DNA of 64,000 nt from Geothrix oryzisoli (GCF_022808865.1 NZ_JAKZLB010000004.1:62001-126000), one strand, 5' to 3'; shown: positions 40,017-50,202, counted from the stretch's first letter. Numbers and translations are program-made. The notes: generated from the sequence alone by a model not told the origin.

Positions 40017-42923
40017 ATGTTGTCCCCCCGGTCCGCCAGCTACTTCATCTCTCTTCTGCTGATCGCCGATCCGCCGCTGCGGGGACAGACGTCCACCACT
40101 GGGGCAATCACCGGTCTGGTGTGTGACACCAGAGGTACGCCTCTGGCGGGCGCCAGGATCTGTGCGACCTCTCCGCAAATCCAGCGAACGACCACCTCGG
40201 ACCAGAAGGGCGGGTTCCATCTCGCCCTGCTCAACCCCGGCAACTGGATCCTGGAGTTCACTCTGGCCGGCTACACCACCCTGTCCCTGCCCCTCACCGT
40301 CACCACCGACAATGCCCACCCTGTGAAAGTCAAGCTGGCACCGTTGGGACAGGCGCGGGTCGAGGTTGTGGACACGGCCCTGCAGGTGGATCTGAGCACG
40401 AACACCCAGGGCTCCAGCTTGACCGCCCACGACCTTGAGCGGTTGCCCACCGGCCGGGACTTGAGCGACCTGCTCATGCTCGGGCCCGGGGTGGAGGATT
40501 CGGGTTTCACGGGTACCGGCACCACCAATTGGAATGGCAACCCTTCGGTGAGCGGCGCGTCTTCCCTGGAAAACCTCTACCTGCTCGACGGCCTGGTGAC
40601 CAACGACTTCCGCACCGGCTTTCAGGGTGCCGCATTGCCCAAGGAATGGGTCGACCAGGTGGAGGTTCAGACCGGCGGCTTTGCCCCGGAGTATTCGGCG
40701 CTCGGCGGTGTCGTGGTGGCCGTCACCAAACAGGGCACCAACACTTTCGCCGGCTCCCTGGCCTACACCTCGACCCTGCCGCAGCTGCAGGCGCGCCCGA
40801 AGTACAACCCGGTCGTGGGCCAGCTGAGACCCAACGATCCGCAGCGGACCTGGGACACCACCTTCACCGTCGGCGGCCCCCTGCATGAGAATCGGCTGTA
40901 TTACTTCCTCGGCGGGAACTTCAACCGGGTGGAGCCCGACCCGGCCTCGGTGAGCCCCAACAACCAAGGCCTCAAGTCCGACCCACCGAAGGACGAAACC
41001 CGCAATCTGTACGGCAAGCTGAATTGGTTCCCGCACCCGGACCATCAGCTGACCTTCGTGCTCCAGGACCGCAACCGCGACCAGGGCCAGGACAACCGCT
41101 ATCCCACGCCCAACGGCACTGCCCAACTCGGGGCCGCCGTCCACGACCGCACCCGGAACCTGAATCTCAATTGGGACTGGACCATCAGCTCAACCGTGCT
41201 GCTGGCCGTGAAGGCCGGCCGGTCCCGGTTCGAACTGAATCGGACACCCACGGACGGCGGCGAGGTCCGCGTGTGGGACCGCATGTACTACAGCCCTCTG
41301 GGCCCCTGGGATGGATCGCCATTGCCTCTGGCAACCCTTGCCGGCACGGCCTTCCAGTATGGAGGCCTGGGAACCTACACCATGAAGAACACCATCGCCA
41401 CCCGGCAGATCCGGGCGGACCTCCTCTGGATATGGGACAGCCACGCGCTGAAGGCCGGATTCAGCCGCACCCTCCCGGAATGGATCCAGCAGAGCCGGAC
41501 CACCGGTGGCTACACCATCGACATCTACCAGTTCAACTCCGGCCCCAACCAGTACCAGTTCCGTGGCCTGGTGCGCACCTTCTACACGCGTGATTCCCGA
41601 GCCACGGGCGACTACTCTGCCCTGTACATCCAGGACACCTGGGAGGTTCGGCCGGGTTTCCGCCTGAAGTACGGTCTGCGCTACGAGAGCCAGGAGCTGC
41701 GGGACAGCCAGGGCAGCACCTTCTTCAAGTTCACCAGGGCCAAGGACGTCACCCAGCCACGCATCGGCTTCACGTGGGACTTGAAGGGTGACGGCCACCG
41801 CAAGCTGAGCGGGAGCTATGGCCGCTACTACGAGCAGATCCCCCTCAACCCGGTCATGGCCTCCGGTGGCGGGTACAGCAACTACCTGGAATCCTACAGT
41901 CCGGCCCAGTCCAGTTACGACCTCGCCACCCGCGCCTGGGCCATCACGGGCCCACCGGACGGCATCCCCGGGCTCCAGCCGTTGCCGATCAACGACTACT
42001 CCGCCCACTGGGGAACACGGCCGCCCATCGCCGAAGGCATCCAGCTGCCCCGGCGCGATGAGTACACCCTCGGCTACGACCACCTCTTCGATGGCGGCTG
42101 GTACGCCGGGGTTCACTTCCGCTGGCGCAAGCTGACCAATGTCATCGAGGATTCGGTGCCCACGGACAGGGAGGGCCAGCCCATCGATGGTGAAGGCTTC
42201 TCGATCCTCTGGAACCCCAAGGCCGGCGCCACCGTGCGCTGGCGGAACAATGCCCTGCACAGTGACCCCGGCGCGCTCAACGTGTGGGTGAACGACGTCT
42301 TCCCCACCGCCTACAACCTCTACCGAGCCCTCGACCTCACCCTGGCCAAGCACGGCCCCGACTACAGCCTCGAGCTCAGTTACACGCGCAGCCGCTTCGA
42401 GGGTTCCTACGAGGGCTTGGCCGTGCAGTTCCAGGCCAACGCGAACCTGTCCTTCACCTACGACTACTGGCCCTATGTGGGCGTGGGCCTCCTGCCCCTG
42501 GACCACACCCACAGCCTGAAGCTGCTCGCTACCAAGAGCCTCCCGCTGTTCGGCCACACATTCACGGTCGGCACCTTCTCCCGGCTGGTGAGCGGCATTC
42601 CCAGCACGGATTGGGACGGCACCAACGACTTCGGCGGCTACGGGCCGGCGCACCCCATCGACGGCAGGTACGGCAACCACGGCCGCCTGCCCACCCAGGT
42701 CGTATGCGATCTCAACCTGCGCTATGAGATGCGCTTCCGCCGAGTCAAGGTCACGCCCTCCTTGGACGTGTTCAACCTGTTCAACAAGCTGACGGTCACT
42801 GGCGTGGACGAGAACAAGGCCTGGGGGAATTACCCCTACCCGGAAGGCAACCCTACTTGGCGCCAGCCCTGGGCTTGGCTCACAGGCCGCAACCTGCGCT
42901 GGGGTCTGTCCCTGAGCTTCTGA
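40017..42923 (+). CDS. TonB-dependent outer-membrane receptor with carboxypeptidase-regulatory-like domain
   Basis: The 968-aa protein has a signal peptide (1-24), a CarboxypepD_reg-like beta-sandwich (about 28-112, 'GAITGLVCDTRGTPLAGARI'), a plug region ('LPTGRDLSDLLMLGPGVED', 'NLYLLDGLVTNDFRTGFQG', 'VDQVEVQTGGFAPEYSALGGVV') and a long barrel ending in phenylalanine. Receptors of this kind import large or scarce nutrients with energy from TonB; they are numerous in Acidobacteriota and Bacteroidota. The substrate is unknown. A kinase gene follows after 10 bases. GGGAGGCAAC lies upstream of the ATG. Confidence 0.92.
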   Translation: MLSPRSASYFISLLLIADPPLRGQTSTTGAITGLVCDTRGTPLAGARICATSPQIQRTTTSDQKGGFHLALLNPGNWILEFTLAGYTTLSLPLTVTTDNAHPVKVKLAPLGQARVEVVDTALQVDLSTNTQGSSLTAHDLERLPTGRDLSDLLMLGPGVEDSGFTGTGTTNWNGNPSVSGASSLENLYLLDGLVTNDFRTGFQGAALPKEWVDQVEVQTGGFAPEYSALGGVVVAVTKQGTNTFAGSLAYTSTLPQLQARPKYNPVVGQLRPNDPQRTWDTTFTVGGPLHENRLYYFLGGNFNRVEPDPASVSPNNQGLKSDPPKDETRNLYGKLNWFPHPDHQLTFVLQDRNRDQGQDNRYPTPNGTAQLGAAVHDRTRNLNLNWDWTISSTVLLAVKAGRSRFELNRTPTDGGEVRVWDRMYYSPLGPWDGSPLPLATLAGTAFQYGGLGTYTMKNTIATRQIRADLLWIWDSHALKAGFSRTLPEWIQQSRTTGGYTIDIYQFNSGPNQYQFRGLVRTFYTRDSRATGDYSALYIQDTWEVRPGFRLKYGLRYESQELRDSQGSTFFKFTRAKDVTQPRIGFTWDLKGDGHRKLSGSYGRYYEQIPLNPVMASGGGYSNYLESYSPAQSSYDLATRAWAITGPPDGIPGLQPLPINDYSAHWGTRPPIAEGIQLPRRDEYTLGYDHLFDGGWYAGVHFRWRKLTNVIEDSVPTDREGQPIDGEGFSILWNPKAGATVRWRNNALHSDPGALNVWVNDVFPTAYNLYRALDLTLAKHGPDYSLELSYTRSRFEGSYEGLAVQFQANANLSFTYDYWPYVGVGLLPLDHTHSLKLLATKSLPLFGHTFTVGTFSRLVSGIPSTDWDGTNDFGGYGPAHPIDGRYGNHGRLPTQVVCDLNLRYEMRFRRVKVTPSLDVFNLFNKLTVTGVDENKAWGNYPYPEGNPTWRQPWAWLTGRNLRWGLSLSF

Positions 42924-42933
42924 GGGGAGGAAG

Positions 42934-45510
42934 ATGTCCGCTCAAAATCTTCCCATCGGCACGTTCCTCGGTCCGTATCGCGTGCTCGCGTTGCTGGGCA
43001 AGGGCGGGATGGGCGAGGTGTACCGCGCCTATGACCCGAAGCTCGGGCGAGAGGTGGCGATCAAGGTCCTCCCGGCGACCTTCGCCGAGAATGCTGAGCG
43101 GCTTCGGCGCTTCGAGCGGGAGGCCCGTGCGGCGAGCGCGCTGAACCACCCGAACATCCTCACGATCTATGAACTCGGTACCCACGAGGGCTCGCCCTTC
43201 CTGGTCATGGAGTTGCTCCAGGGATCGACCCTGCGCGAGTTGATGGACCAGGGTCCGCTGACGGTGGCGCGCATCGCGGAACTGGGGAGGCAAACCGCCG
43301 CAGGACTTGCGGCAGCGCACGAGCGGGGGATCATCCACCGGGACCTCAAGCCCGAGAACCTCTTCCTCACCCGGCACGGCGTGGTGAAGATCCTGGACTT
43401 CGGCCTGGCCAAGCGCAGCGACATGGGGGAGGAGCCAACCGCGGCGATGACTCTCGAGACCGGCACCGGGATGGTGGTGGGAACGGTGTTCTACATGAGC
43501 CCCGAGCAGGCGACCGGGAAGCCCGTGGGATTCGCGTCCGATCAGTTCAGCCTCGGCGTGGTGCTCTACGAGATGCTTGCCGGGAGGCGCCCCTTCTCCG
43601 GCGATTCGGTGGCGGAGACGCTGGCGGCGATCGTACGGGACGAGCCAGTGCCGCTGGAAAGCCTGGCGACCGGCATCCCGGCGGGTCTCACCGCGATCGT
43701 CCACCGCTGCCTGGCGAAGGACCCCGCCAAGCGCTACAGGAGCGACGGTGAGCTTGAGGCGGCACTGGCGGCCATGACGACCGAGGAGGGCACGCCGGTC
43801 CTCCGGTCCCCGTCCGGGCTGCGGGCCCGCCTGCGGCTGCCCCGCAGGGGACGGCTGCCCGCCGCCGCAGTGGCACTGACCGCAGTCCTCGGCCTCCTCC
43901 TGTGGTGGCGCCCCTGGGTGCCTGCCGCGCCCAGATGGGACGATCACCTCGCGCTTGTCCTGCCCCTGGAGAACCGGACCGGGGACCCTTCCCTGGACGA
44001 TCTGGGCCAGCAGGCCGCGGACCTGGTCCGCCAGGACCTCGAGAAGGTCCAGAGCCTGAAGCTGGCCGTGACCCCGGGGGGACGTGACACGCACCGGCTG
44101 GCAGAGGCCGCGCACGCGAGGCTGGTTGCGACCGGCAGTTACGCGCGGCGCGGCCGGGACCTGGTGTTCCAGGCCCGGCTCGAGGATCCCTGGACAGGCA
44201 CGACCATCTATTCCCTCGGGCCATGGCAGGCACCGGCAGAGGACCCCACCGTCGCGATGAAAGAGCTCAGGCAGTACCTGGCTGGGGCATTGGCCGTGTC
44301 CCTCTGCGACAACAGCGGGGCCAGGTTCGGCACCTGGCGAGCACCCCGCCTGGACACCTGGCTGCAGTCGAAGAAGTACTACGAGCAGTTCAATGCCGAT
44401 CCCGAAGGGACCATTGCCGCCTTGCGCAAGCTCCTGGAAAGCGACCCGGACGGATTCGACGCCATCCAGGTATTGCTCGCCTACATCGCTACACCCAAGC
44501 GCGCTGAGGAGGCGCGGGCCCTGCTCGACGAGATCGAACCCCGCAGCTCCGGCTACACGTTCGCGGAGCGCGGCTACCTGCGCTACTTCCGGGCCAGAGC
44601 CGAGAACCGGCCCGCGGAAGGCGTCAAAGCCCTGCTGGATGTCCGTGCGGCCTGCGGCGATTTCGATTCGCTCCACTACGACCTGGGGAACCTGTACCTG
44701 AACCTGCACCACGATGGCAGCGCGCTTCGGGAATTCAGGCCAATCATGGATTCGTCGATGGTCTGGGAGGGCTGGTTCGCTGGATGGATCGCCCTCCCCA
44801 TGGGGAGGATCCTGCACCAGCGGGGAGAGTACGAGGAGGAACTCCGGCTGGCCCGCAAAGGCATGACGGTGGTGCTGGACAACACCTTCTTCCGCATACG
44901 GGAAATTGGGGCGCTCGCGGCCATGGGCCGGGTGGCGGAGGTGGAGCAGGCGGTCCAGGCCGGCAGCCTCGTCAAGCCGAGCCGTGGGCTGGCCGGCCCC
45001 CCCCGGGCCCTGGAGGCCGTCGCCGCCTCGGAGTTCCATGCCCACGGCAGGGAGGAGGAGGGCCGGCGCTGGGCGGCGCGATTCCTCGATCGCCATCCCC
45101 CTTCGGCGGACCCGCGGCTGTGGGGCGACACCATCCACATGCTCCGCATTCTGGGGCGGCAGAAGGAGGCGCTGGCCCTGGTGGACGCCCGGCTGGCAAA
45201 GGATCCCGGCAATCCGGATCCGCTCTCCGATCGGGGCATGCTCCTGGCGGAACTCGGTGCGGTCGCCGAGGCCCGTGCGGTGGACGCGCAGCTGGCTGCA
45301 CTTCCACCGCGGCCCGGAGCGATGCCCGGCCATCCGTTCGAACGTGCCTGCGTCCTGGCTGCACTCGGGCAGAAGGAGCAGATGGTCGAACTCCTCCGCC
45401 AGGCTGTGATGGGCGGCTCGAACCTGGCCATCGTCCTGACCCACGATGAGGACTTCCGCAAGTTCCGTGGATACCCCCCCTTCGAGGATCTGATCAAGCC
45501 GGTTGACTAG
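42934..45510 (+). CDS. Ser/Thr protein kinase with extracytoplasmic TPR sensor region
   Basis: The 858-aa protein has an intact Hanks-type kinase domain: glycine loop GKGGMG (22-27), K44, HRDLKPEN with catalytic D137, DFG at 155-157. A basic stretch and one membrane segment (about 308-330) follow, then a TolB-N-like part ('[21 protein letters not shown]') and TPR-like helices to the end. The outer part should sense a ligand or partner and the kinase signal inside. The gene starts 10 bases after the TonB receptor with a strong GGGAGGAAG site, so the two are very likely co-transcribed. Confidence 0.92.
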   Translation: MSAQNLPIGTFLGPYRVLALLGKGGMGEVYRAYDPKLGREVAIKVLPATFAENAERLRRFEREARAASALNHPNILTIYELGTHEGSPFLVMELLQGSTLRELMDQGPLTVARIAELGRQTAAGLAAAHERGIIHRDLKPENLFLTRHGVVKILDFGLAKRSDMGEEPTAAMTLETGTGMVVGTVFYMSPEQATGKPVGFASDQFSLGVVLYEMLAGRRPFSGDSVAETLAAIVRDEPVPLESLATGIPAGLTAIVHRCLAKDPAKRYRSDGELEAALAAMTTEEGTPVLRSPSGLRARLRLPRRGRLPAAAVALTAVLGLLLWWRPWVPAAPRWDDHLALVLPLENRTGDPSLDDLGQQAADLVRQDLEKVQSLKLAVTPGGRDTHRLAEAAHARLVATGSYARRGRDLVFQARLEDPWTGTTIYSLGPWQAPAEDPTVAMKELRQYLAGALAVSLCDNSGARFGTWRAPRLDTWLQSKKYYEQFNADPEGTIAALRKLLESDPDGFDAIQVLLAYIATPKRAEEARALLDEIEPRSSGYTFAERGYLRYFRARAENRPAEGVKALLDVRAACGDFDSLHYDLGNLYLNLHHDGSALREFRPIMDSSMVWEGWFAGWIALPMGRILHQRGEYEEELRLARKGMTVVLDNTFFRIREIGALAAMGRVAEVEQAVQAGSLVKPSRGLAGPPRALEAVAASEFHAHGREEEGRRWAARFLDRHPPSADPRLWGDTIHMLRILGRQKEALALVDARLAKDPGNPDPLSDRGMLLAELGAVAEARAVDAQLAALPPRPGAMPGHPFERACVLAALGQKEQMVELLRQAVMGGSNLAIVLTHDEDFRKFRGYPPFEDLIKPVD

Positions 45511-45584
45511 CTGTTCTCCCCGGGGGGCGGACCCACGCACCTCCGCCTCCAGCGCAAAACGGAGCGCCTTTCCCTCGATGCAGC

Positions 45585-46364
45585 CTAGGCCTGGTGCAAA
45601 CAGGCCCGCAACGCCTGCTGCACTCGGGGATTCCCCACCACCAGGCTCCCGCTCTCGAACCAGCCCTGCCCGCCTTCCCAGTCTGTGATCATGCCGCCGG
45701 CCTCCTGCACCAGCAGGGCGCCGGCAGCGATGTCCCAGGGCTTGAGGCCCAGCTCGAAGTAGCCGTCGAAGATGCCGCAGGCCACGTGGGCCAGGTCCAG
45801 GGCGGCGCTACCGGCCCGGCGGATGCCCTTGGCTCTGGGGAACACACGACTAAGGGCGGCATTGAAGGCGGGCCAGCGCTCGCCCAGCTGGAAGGCGAAG
45901 CCCGTGGCCAGGAAGGCGCCATCCAGGCCCGCCTGCTGGGACACGTGCATGGGCTGACCGTTCCAGGTCGCGCCCATGCCCCGCACGGCCAGGAAGCAGT
46001 CGTTTCGCAGGGGGTCCAGCACGCAGCCCACCACGGGGCCCTCGGCGTCCCACAGGGCCACGGAGACGCACCAGTGGGGGAAGCCCTGGACGAAGTTCAG
46101 GGTGCCGTCGAGGGGATCCACGATCCAGCGGCGCTGGGCATCACCTGAGGCTCCACCCTCCTCGCCCACGAAGCCGTACTGGGGGAAGCGGAAGTCCAGC
46201 TCGGCATGGATGGCGGCCTCGGCGGCGCGGTCGGCCTCGCTCACCACGTCGTTCTTGGTCTTCTCGGTGATGGTGGCCGGGTCCAGCTTCCGGAAGTAGC
46301 CCAGCAGCACCTTCCCCCCGGCCTGGGCCGCGGCCAGGCAGGCATCCCGTTGCGCGTCATACAT
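45585..46364 (-). CDS. Inositol monophosphatase family protein (SuhB-like)
   Basis: The 259-aa protein shows the family metal motif 'IVDPLDGTLNFVQGFPHW' (about 80-97), the GE pair 'FVGEEGG' (about 65-71) and 'GLKPWDIAAGALLVQEAGG' at the C-terminal metal site. It is a Mg2+-dependent phosphatase, acting on inositol phosphates or similar sugars; the substrate in this organism is unknown. It lies one base downstream of the SDR gene, as third gene of an operon. Confidence 0.93.
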   Translation of the reverse strand: MYDAQRDACLAAAQAGGKVLLGYFRKLDPATITEKTKNDVVSEADRAAEAAIHAELDFRFPQYGFVGEEGGASGDAQRRWIVDPLDGTLNFVQGFPHWCVSVALWDAEGPVVGCVLDPLRNDCFLAVRGMGATWNGQPMHVSQQAGLDGAFLATGFAFQLGERWPAFNAALSRVFPRAKGIRRAGSAALDLAHVACGIFDGYFELGLKPWDIAAGALLVQEAGGMITDWEGGQGWFESGSLVVGNPRVQQALRACLHQA

Positions 46365-46365
46365 G

Positions 46366-47859
46366 TCAGGCTCCCGGCCTCGATTCTGTCATGGCCGCCT
46401 CCGCCCGCCTCTTCAGCGCCCGGATCATGCCGGGAAAGACGAAGAGGTGGAAGGGCAGCATCGCGTACCAGTAGACCAGCCCGAGGAGGCCGTGGGGCTC
46501 GAAGAAGGCGGTCTGCTCCAGGCGCGAGCCGGCCCCTTCCGGCCGCACGGTGAACTGGAGCCAGGCATGGCCGTCCAGCTTCATCTCGGAGCGGAGCCGC
46601 AGGAGGCGGTCCTCCTCCAGGGCCTCCACCCGCCAGAAGTCCACCGGATCGCCCACGCGCAGCTGCCGGGGGTGGCGCCGGCCGCGGCGCATGCCCATCC
46701 CCCGGAAGACCCGGTCCAGGATCCCCCGGATCTGCCACAGCCAGTTGCCGGCGGGCCAGCCATTCTCGCCGCCCAGGGCGCAGAAGGTCTCGAACACCAC
46801 CTGGGGTGGGGCCTTGACGTGCCGGTGGTGGCGCTCCAGGAACATGCCCTCGTGGGAGCCCAGGACCTCCTCCTCCTGCTCGCGGAACAGGCTCGTGGCC
46901 CAGGTGGTCTCCACCGCATCCTCGTCCAGGCGCTGCAGCGCCAGCGCCAGCGCCTCCTTGTAGGCCATGGGCCGTACCTTGAACACCTCGAGGGCCCGGG
47001 GATCGCGCACCACCACCTCCGTGGTCATGCCTTCGATCAGGGGCTTGGCCAGCACCAGGGGGATGGGCGTGACCAGGTCCACCCACAGGGCCGACAGGAT
47101 CGGCAGCGGCACGCGCATGGGAATGATGTAGCGGCGCAGGCCCCGGGCCTCGGCGTAGCCCAGCATCATCCGCCGGTAGTCGAGGACGTCGCGGCCGCCG
47201 ATCTCGAAGATACCGGACACTTCCGGATGCTCCAGGGCCTCCGTGAGGTAGCCCAGCACGTTGCGCACGCCGATGGGCTGGCAGCGCGTGTTCACCCAGC
47301 GCGGCGTGATCATGACGGGCAGGCGCTCCGTCAGGTGGCGGATCATCTCGAAGCTGGCGCTGCCGCTGCCCACGATCACCGCCGCCCGGAACTCCAGCAC
47401 CGGCACACCGGTGGACCCCAGGGCCCCGCCCACCTCCTGCCGGCTGGCCAGGTGCTCACTGCGCTGGCGGGTGGGATCCCCCAGGCCGCCCAGGTAGATG
47501 ATCCGCTGCACGCCAGCCTGGGCGCAGGCCGCCGCGAAGACCAGGGCATGGCCCAGGTCCCGGTCGCGGAAGTCCGGCCGGTCCTCGCTCATGGCGTGGA
47601 CCAGGTAGTAGGCCTGCGAGACGCCCTCCAGGGCCACCGCCAGGGAGGCCGGGTCGCTCACGTCCCCTTTCACCGTCTGCACGCCCGGCCAGGGACGGCC
47701 CGCCAGGCGGTCGGGGTTGCGCGCCATGCAGCGCACGCGGTGGCCCGCCGCCAGCAGGCGGGGCACCAGGCGTCCGCCGATGTAGCCCGTGGCGCCGGTC
47801 ACCAGGATGAGCGGCTTGCCGGGATCCATCAGGCTCGCGCCCGTGGCCTGCGGGCTCAT
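46366..47859 (-). CDS. SDR-family NAD(P)-binding oxidoreductase with DUF2867 domain
   Basis: The 497-aa protein opens with an NAD(P)-binding Rossmann fold ('ILVTGATGYIGGRLVPRLLAAGH', about 18-40) of the atypical SDR type related to NmrA. A C-terminal DUF2867 domain (about 330-490) with START-like features such as 'HRHVKAPPQVVFETFCALGGENGWP' follows. The frame is open far upstream, but the ATG at 47859 overlaps the stop of the Dph6-like gene (ATGA), which fixes the start. The substrate is unknown. Fused proteins of this layout occur in many bacteria. Confidence 0.88.
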   Translation of the reverse strand: MSPQATGASLMDPGKPLILVTGATGYIGGRLVPRLLAAGHRVRCMARNPDRLAGRPWPGVQTVKGDVSDPASLAVALEGVSQAYYLVHAMSEDRPDFRDRDLGHALVFAAACAQAGVQRIIYLGGLGDPTRQRSEHLASRQEVGGALGSTGVPVLEFRAAVIVGSGSASFEMIRHLTERLPVMITPRWVNTRCQPIGVRNVLGYLTEALEHPEVSGIFEIGGRDVLDYRRMMLGYAEARGLRRYIIPMRVPLPILSALWVDLVTPIPLVLAKPLIEGMTTEVVVRDPRALEVFKVRPMAYKEALALALQRLDEDAVETTWATSLFREQEEEVLGSHEGMFLERHHRHVKAPPQVVFETFCALGGENGWPAGNWLWQIRGILDRVFRGMGMRRGRRHPRQLRVGDPVDFWRVEALEEDRLLRLRSEMKLDGHAWLQFTVRPEGAGSRLEQTAFFEPHGLLGLVYWYAMLPFHLFVFPGMIRALKRRAEAAMTESRPGA

Positions 47860-48524
47860 GCGGGCGCCAGATCCGCGAAGACGAACCCGTCCCGTTCCAC
47901 GACCTCGCCCCGCCGGACTGGCACGGGGTGGCGGAACATGGGCCCGTCCCAGGCGAAGGTGTGGAACTCCCCCCGCTCGCCGCAGGGGTCCACCGGGGCC
48001 GGCAGGTCCGCCAGGAGCTGGGCGTCGAAGGCCCGGCCCGCGAAGGACGGGTCCAGGGCCCGGGGGTCCACGCAGGTCAGGGTGGCTTTCAGGCCCGCGG
48101 CGACCATGGCCTGGGCCAGGGCGGCCGTGTCCGAGTTCCAGATGGGAAAGAGGGGCCTCAGGCCCGTGCCGGCCAGCTTCTGGATGCGGTAGTCCCGCAC
48201 GTCCTCCAGGAACAGGTCCCCGAAGGCCATGGCCCCGATCCCCTCGGCCACGGCCCGGGCGCAGGCCTCGGCCATGAGGGCCTCGTAGGCCTCGTTCGGA
48301 CAGGGCCAGGGCAGCGGCACCTTCCAGAGGGGCAGGCCCGTGGCCTCGGCCTGGGCCTCCAGCAGGGAAGCCCGCACGCCGTGCATGGCCACCCGGTCGA
48401 AGGCGGCGTTCGTGGTGGTGAGCAGCCCGACCACCTCCACCTCGCTGGCCTGCCGGAGGACATGCAGGGCCCAAGCGGCGTCCTTGCCGCTGGACCAACT
48501 CAGGAGAGCCTTGGGTCGAATCAT
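47856..48524 (-). CDS. Dph6-related ATP pyrophosphatase
   Basis: The 222-aa protein has the PP-loop 'SWSSGKDAAWAL' (about 9-20) of the adenine-nucleotide alpha-hydrolase superfamily and the DUF71/Dph6 segments 'GIGAMAFGDLFLEDVRDYR' and 'CGERGEFHTFAW'. Eukaryotic Dph6 amidates diphthine, but bacteria lack diphthamide, so the bacterial role is unknown. The frame is open upstream, but only the ATG at 48524 gives the family N-terminus. A TATCCT hexamer lies 7 bases before the ATG, with no ribosome-binding site, suggesting a leaderless mRNA. Confidence 0.85.
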   Translation of the reverse strand: MIRPKALLSWSSGKDAAWALHVLRQASEVEVVGLLTTTNAAFDRVAMHGVRASLLEAQAEATGLPLWKVPLPWPCPNEAYEALMAEACARAVAEGIGAMAFGDLFLEDVRDYRIQKLAGTGLRPLFPIWNSDTAALAQAMVAAGLKATLTCVDPRALDPSFAGRAFDAQLLADLPAPVDPCGERGEFHTFAWDGPMFRHPVPVRRGEVVERDGFVFADLAPA

Positions 48525-48531
48525 CCCCCAA

Positions 48532-48537
48532 AGGATA
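48532..48537 (-). promoter_or_regulatory. -10-like TATCCT, 7 bases before the Dph6-like ATG
   Basis: On the minus strand TATCCT is followed by TTGGGGG and the ATG at 48524. It belongs to the group of TANNNT-N6/7-ATG starts seen at 1563, 1602, 3506 and 63588. Confidence 0.35.
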
Positions 48538-48561
48538 CGGCTCGAAAATCCTGACGAATTT

Positions 48562-48571
48562 GGTAAACTTT
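48562..48571 (+). promoter_or_regulatory. GGTAAACTTT element before the Nfu gene
   Basis: This 10-mer, with TAAACT as a likely -10 box (48564-48569), is identical to the one before the bacilliredoxin gene at 20659. CTGAC lies seven bases before GTAAA, giving a half-matching dyad with the spacing of IscR/Rrf2 sites. Confidence 0.35.
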
Positions 48572-48585
48572 GTTGGGAGCCCTCC

Positions 48586-49128
48586 ATGCCCAAGGTCATC
48601 AACATCGAGCCCACCCCGAACCCGGACGCCCTGAAGTTCCTGGTGCACCCGGCCATCCTCAAGGCCGGCTCCCGATCCTTCAAGGATTTCGGCGCGGCCG
48701 TGGGCGATCCGCTGGGCTCGGCGCTCTTCGCCCTGGGCAAGGTGACCTCCGTGTTCTACATGGACCGCTTCGTCACGGTGAACAAGGACCCGTCGGCCGA
48801 GTGGACCGACCTCATCGATCCCATCTGCGAGTCCATCGAGGACCTGAAGCTCCCCGAGAACGACACGGGCGACACGGCCCTGACGCCCGGCGGGGACGCC
48901 GACGCCACCCTGGAGCGCATCAATCAGCTGCTGGACTCCCGCATCCGTCCCGGCCTGGCCGGGGATGGCGGCGGCCTGGAGGTCATCTCCTTCGACGGCC
49001 AGACCCTCCAGATCAGCTACCACGGCGCCTGCGGCTCCTGCCCCTCCTCCACCAGCGGCACCCTGCGCTACATCGAGGGGCTGCTGCAGGAGGAAGTGAG
49101 TCCCAGCATTCGCGTTGTGAGCTGGTAG
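48586..49128 (+). CDS. Nfu-type Fe-S cluster carrier protein
   Basis: The 180-aa protein has an N-terminal Nfu_N domain ('MPKVINIEPTPNPDALKF') and a C-terminal NifU-like domain (about 108-180) with the cluster-binding pair in 'GACGSCPSS' (C149, C152). Such proteins carry [4Fe-4S] clusters to target enzymes in the cytoplasm. The ATG at 48586 has GGGAG at six bases. It is divergent from the Dph6-like operon. Confidence 0.9.
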   Translation: MPKVINIEPTPNPDALKFLVHPAILKAGSRSFKDFGAAVGDPLGSALFALGKVTSVFYMDRFVTVNKDPSAEWTDLIDPICESIEDLKLPENDTGDTALTPGGDADATLERINQLLDSRIRPGLAGDGGGLEVISFDGQTLQISYHGACGSCPSSTSGTLRYIEGLLQEEVSPSIRVVSW

Positions 49129-49200
49129 ACCGGCTTTGCACCTCGACCCTTGCGCTGTGGGAAAAGTCCGGCACCCTAGGGTTACCATCTGGAGACATGC

Positions 49201-50202
49201 GTGAGCCCTGGGAAGGCGGTCAAGCGTCGCAGTGCCAAGGGGAACCACCTCGCCGCGCTGGCGGATCTGCTCAACGCCAGCCGGACGGACCCGGCCCGGC
49301 TCTTCGAGCATGGCCTCGCCATGCTGGTGGATCGCCTCGGCGTCGACCGGGCCCTGCTCACCCGCGTCACCGGCCTGGGCTACGAGGTCTTCTGGTGGGC
49401 CGTGGCGGACGGCGCCAACATGAACGGCGTGTTCGAGGCTCCGGAGAAGGGGTTCTGCCCCTGGGTCATGGCCCATCCGGACCGGCCGCTCACCATCCGG
49501 GATGCCGCCCTGGAACCGCGGTGGCGGAAGAGCCCGGGTCATCTGGAACTCGGCATCCGGGCCTACTCCGGCGTGGCCCTGAAGGAAGGCGAGAACGTGA
49601 TCGGGACCCTGTGCGTGCAGCACCGCGCCCCCAAACCCTTCGACCGGGCTGAGACGGAACTGATCCGCGCGATGGGTCATCTCATGGCCCGCACCCTCGA
49701 ATCCGAATCCATGAAGCAGGAGCTGCACGGGGCCCTCGATGCCCTGGAACTCAGCGGCGCCATCGTGGAGGACAGCGCCCTCCAGAGCGCGCGCTCCGGC
49801 CTGCCCAACCGCCGCTACCTCGACATCTGGCTGCGCGCCTCGCTGTTCATGGCCCGCCGCCGCAAGGAGCCCATCGCGCTGGCGATCTGGTCCCAGCCCA
49901 TGGTCACGGGCACCCGGGGCCGGCTGGCCGCTGCCGCCTCACGCCTGCGCGGCGAGGATCTGCTCATCGAACTGTCGACGGACCAGTACCTGCTGATCAT
50001 GCCCCACACCAGCGAGGAGGGCGCAGACGTCCTGATCACGCGGCTTCGCGGGATCCTCGGGGAACACCCCACCGGCGCCACCCTGTGGTTCCCGGGTGAA
50101 GACGACATGACCTTGAAGTCGGCTTTGACGCGCGCCGCCAAAGCCTTTACCGAAGCCAATCGCCAAGGTACCGCGTTGATCTGGAACAGCCGGCGGGGAT
50201 GA
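49201..50202 (+). CDS. GAF-domain protein with degenerate GGDEF-like domain
   Basis: The 333-aa protein begins with a GAF domain (about 15-165: 'LLTRVTGLGYEVFWWAV', 'GIRAYSGVALKEGENVIGTLCV'). The C-terminal part has the GGDEF-family opening 'SGLPNRRYLDIWL', but the active-site stretch reads 'LSTDQYLLIMPH' instead of GG(D/E)EF. It should therefore not make cyclic-di-GMP and may be a receptor or a protein-protein module. The GTG start has GGAG at six bases. It is monocistronic or linked to the E1 gene 90 bases on. Confidence 0.7.
   Translation: MSPGKAVKRRSAKGNHLAALADLLNASRTDPARLFEHGLAMLVDRLGVDRALLTRVTGLGYEVFWWAVADGANMNGVFEAPEKGFCPWVMAHPDRPLTIRDAALEPRWRKSPGHLELGIRAYSGVALKEGENVIGTLCVQHRAPKPFDRAETELIRAMGHLMARTLESESMKQELHGALDALELSGAIVEDSALQSARSGLPNRRYLDIWLRASLFMARRRKEPIALAIWSQPMVTGTRGRLAAAASRLRGEDLLIELSTDQYLLIMPHTSEEGADVLITRLRGILGEHPTGATLWFPGEDDMTLKSALTRAAKAFTEANRQGTALIWNSRRG

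Noticed and set aside
46366-49728. A 1120-residue minus-strand ORF
   Set aside because: Only its last 497 residues match SDR/DUF2867. The ATG at 47859 overlaps the upstream stop, and the rest is antisense to the Nfu and GAF genes.
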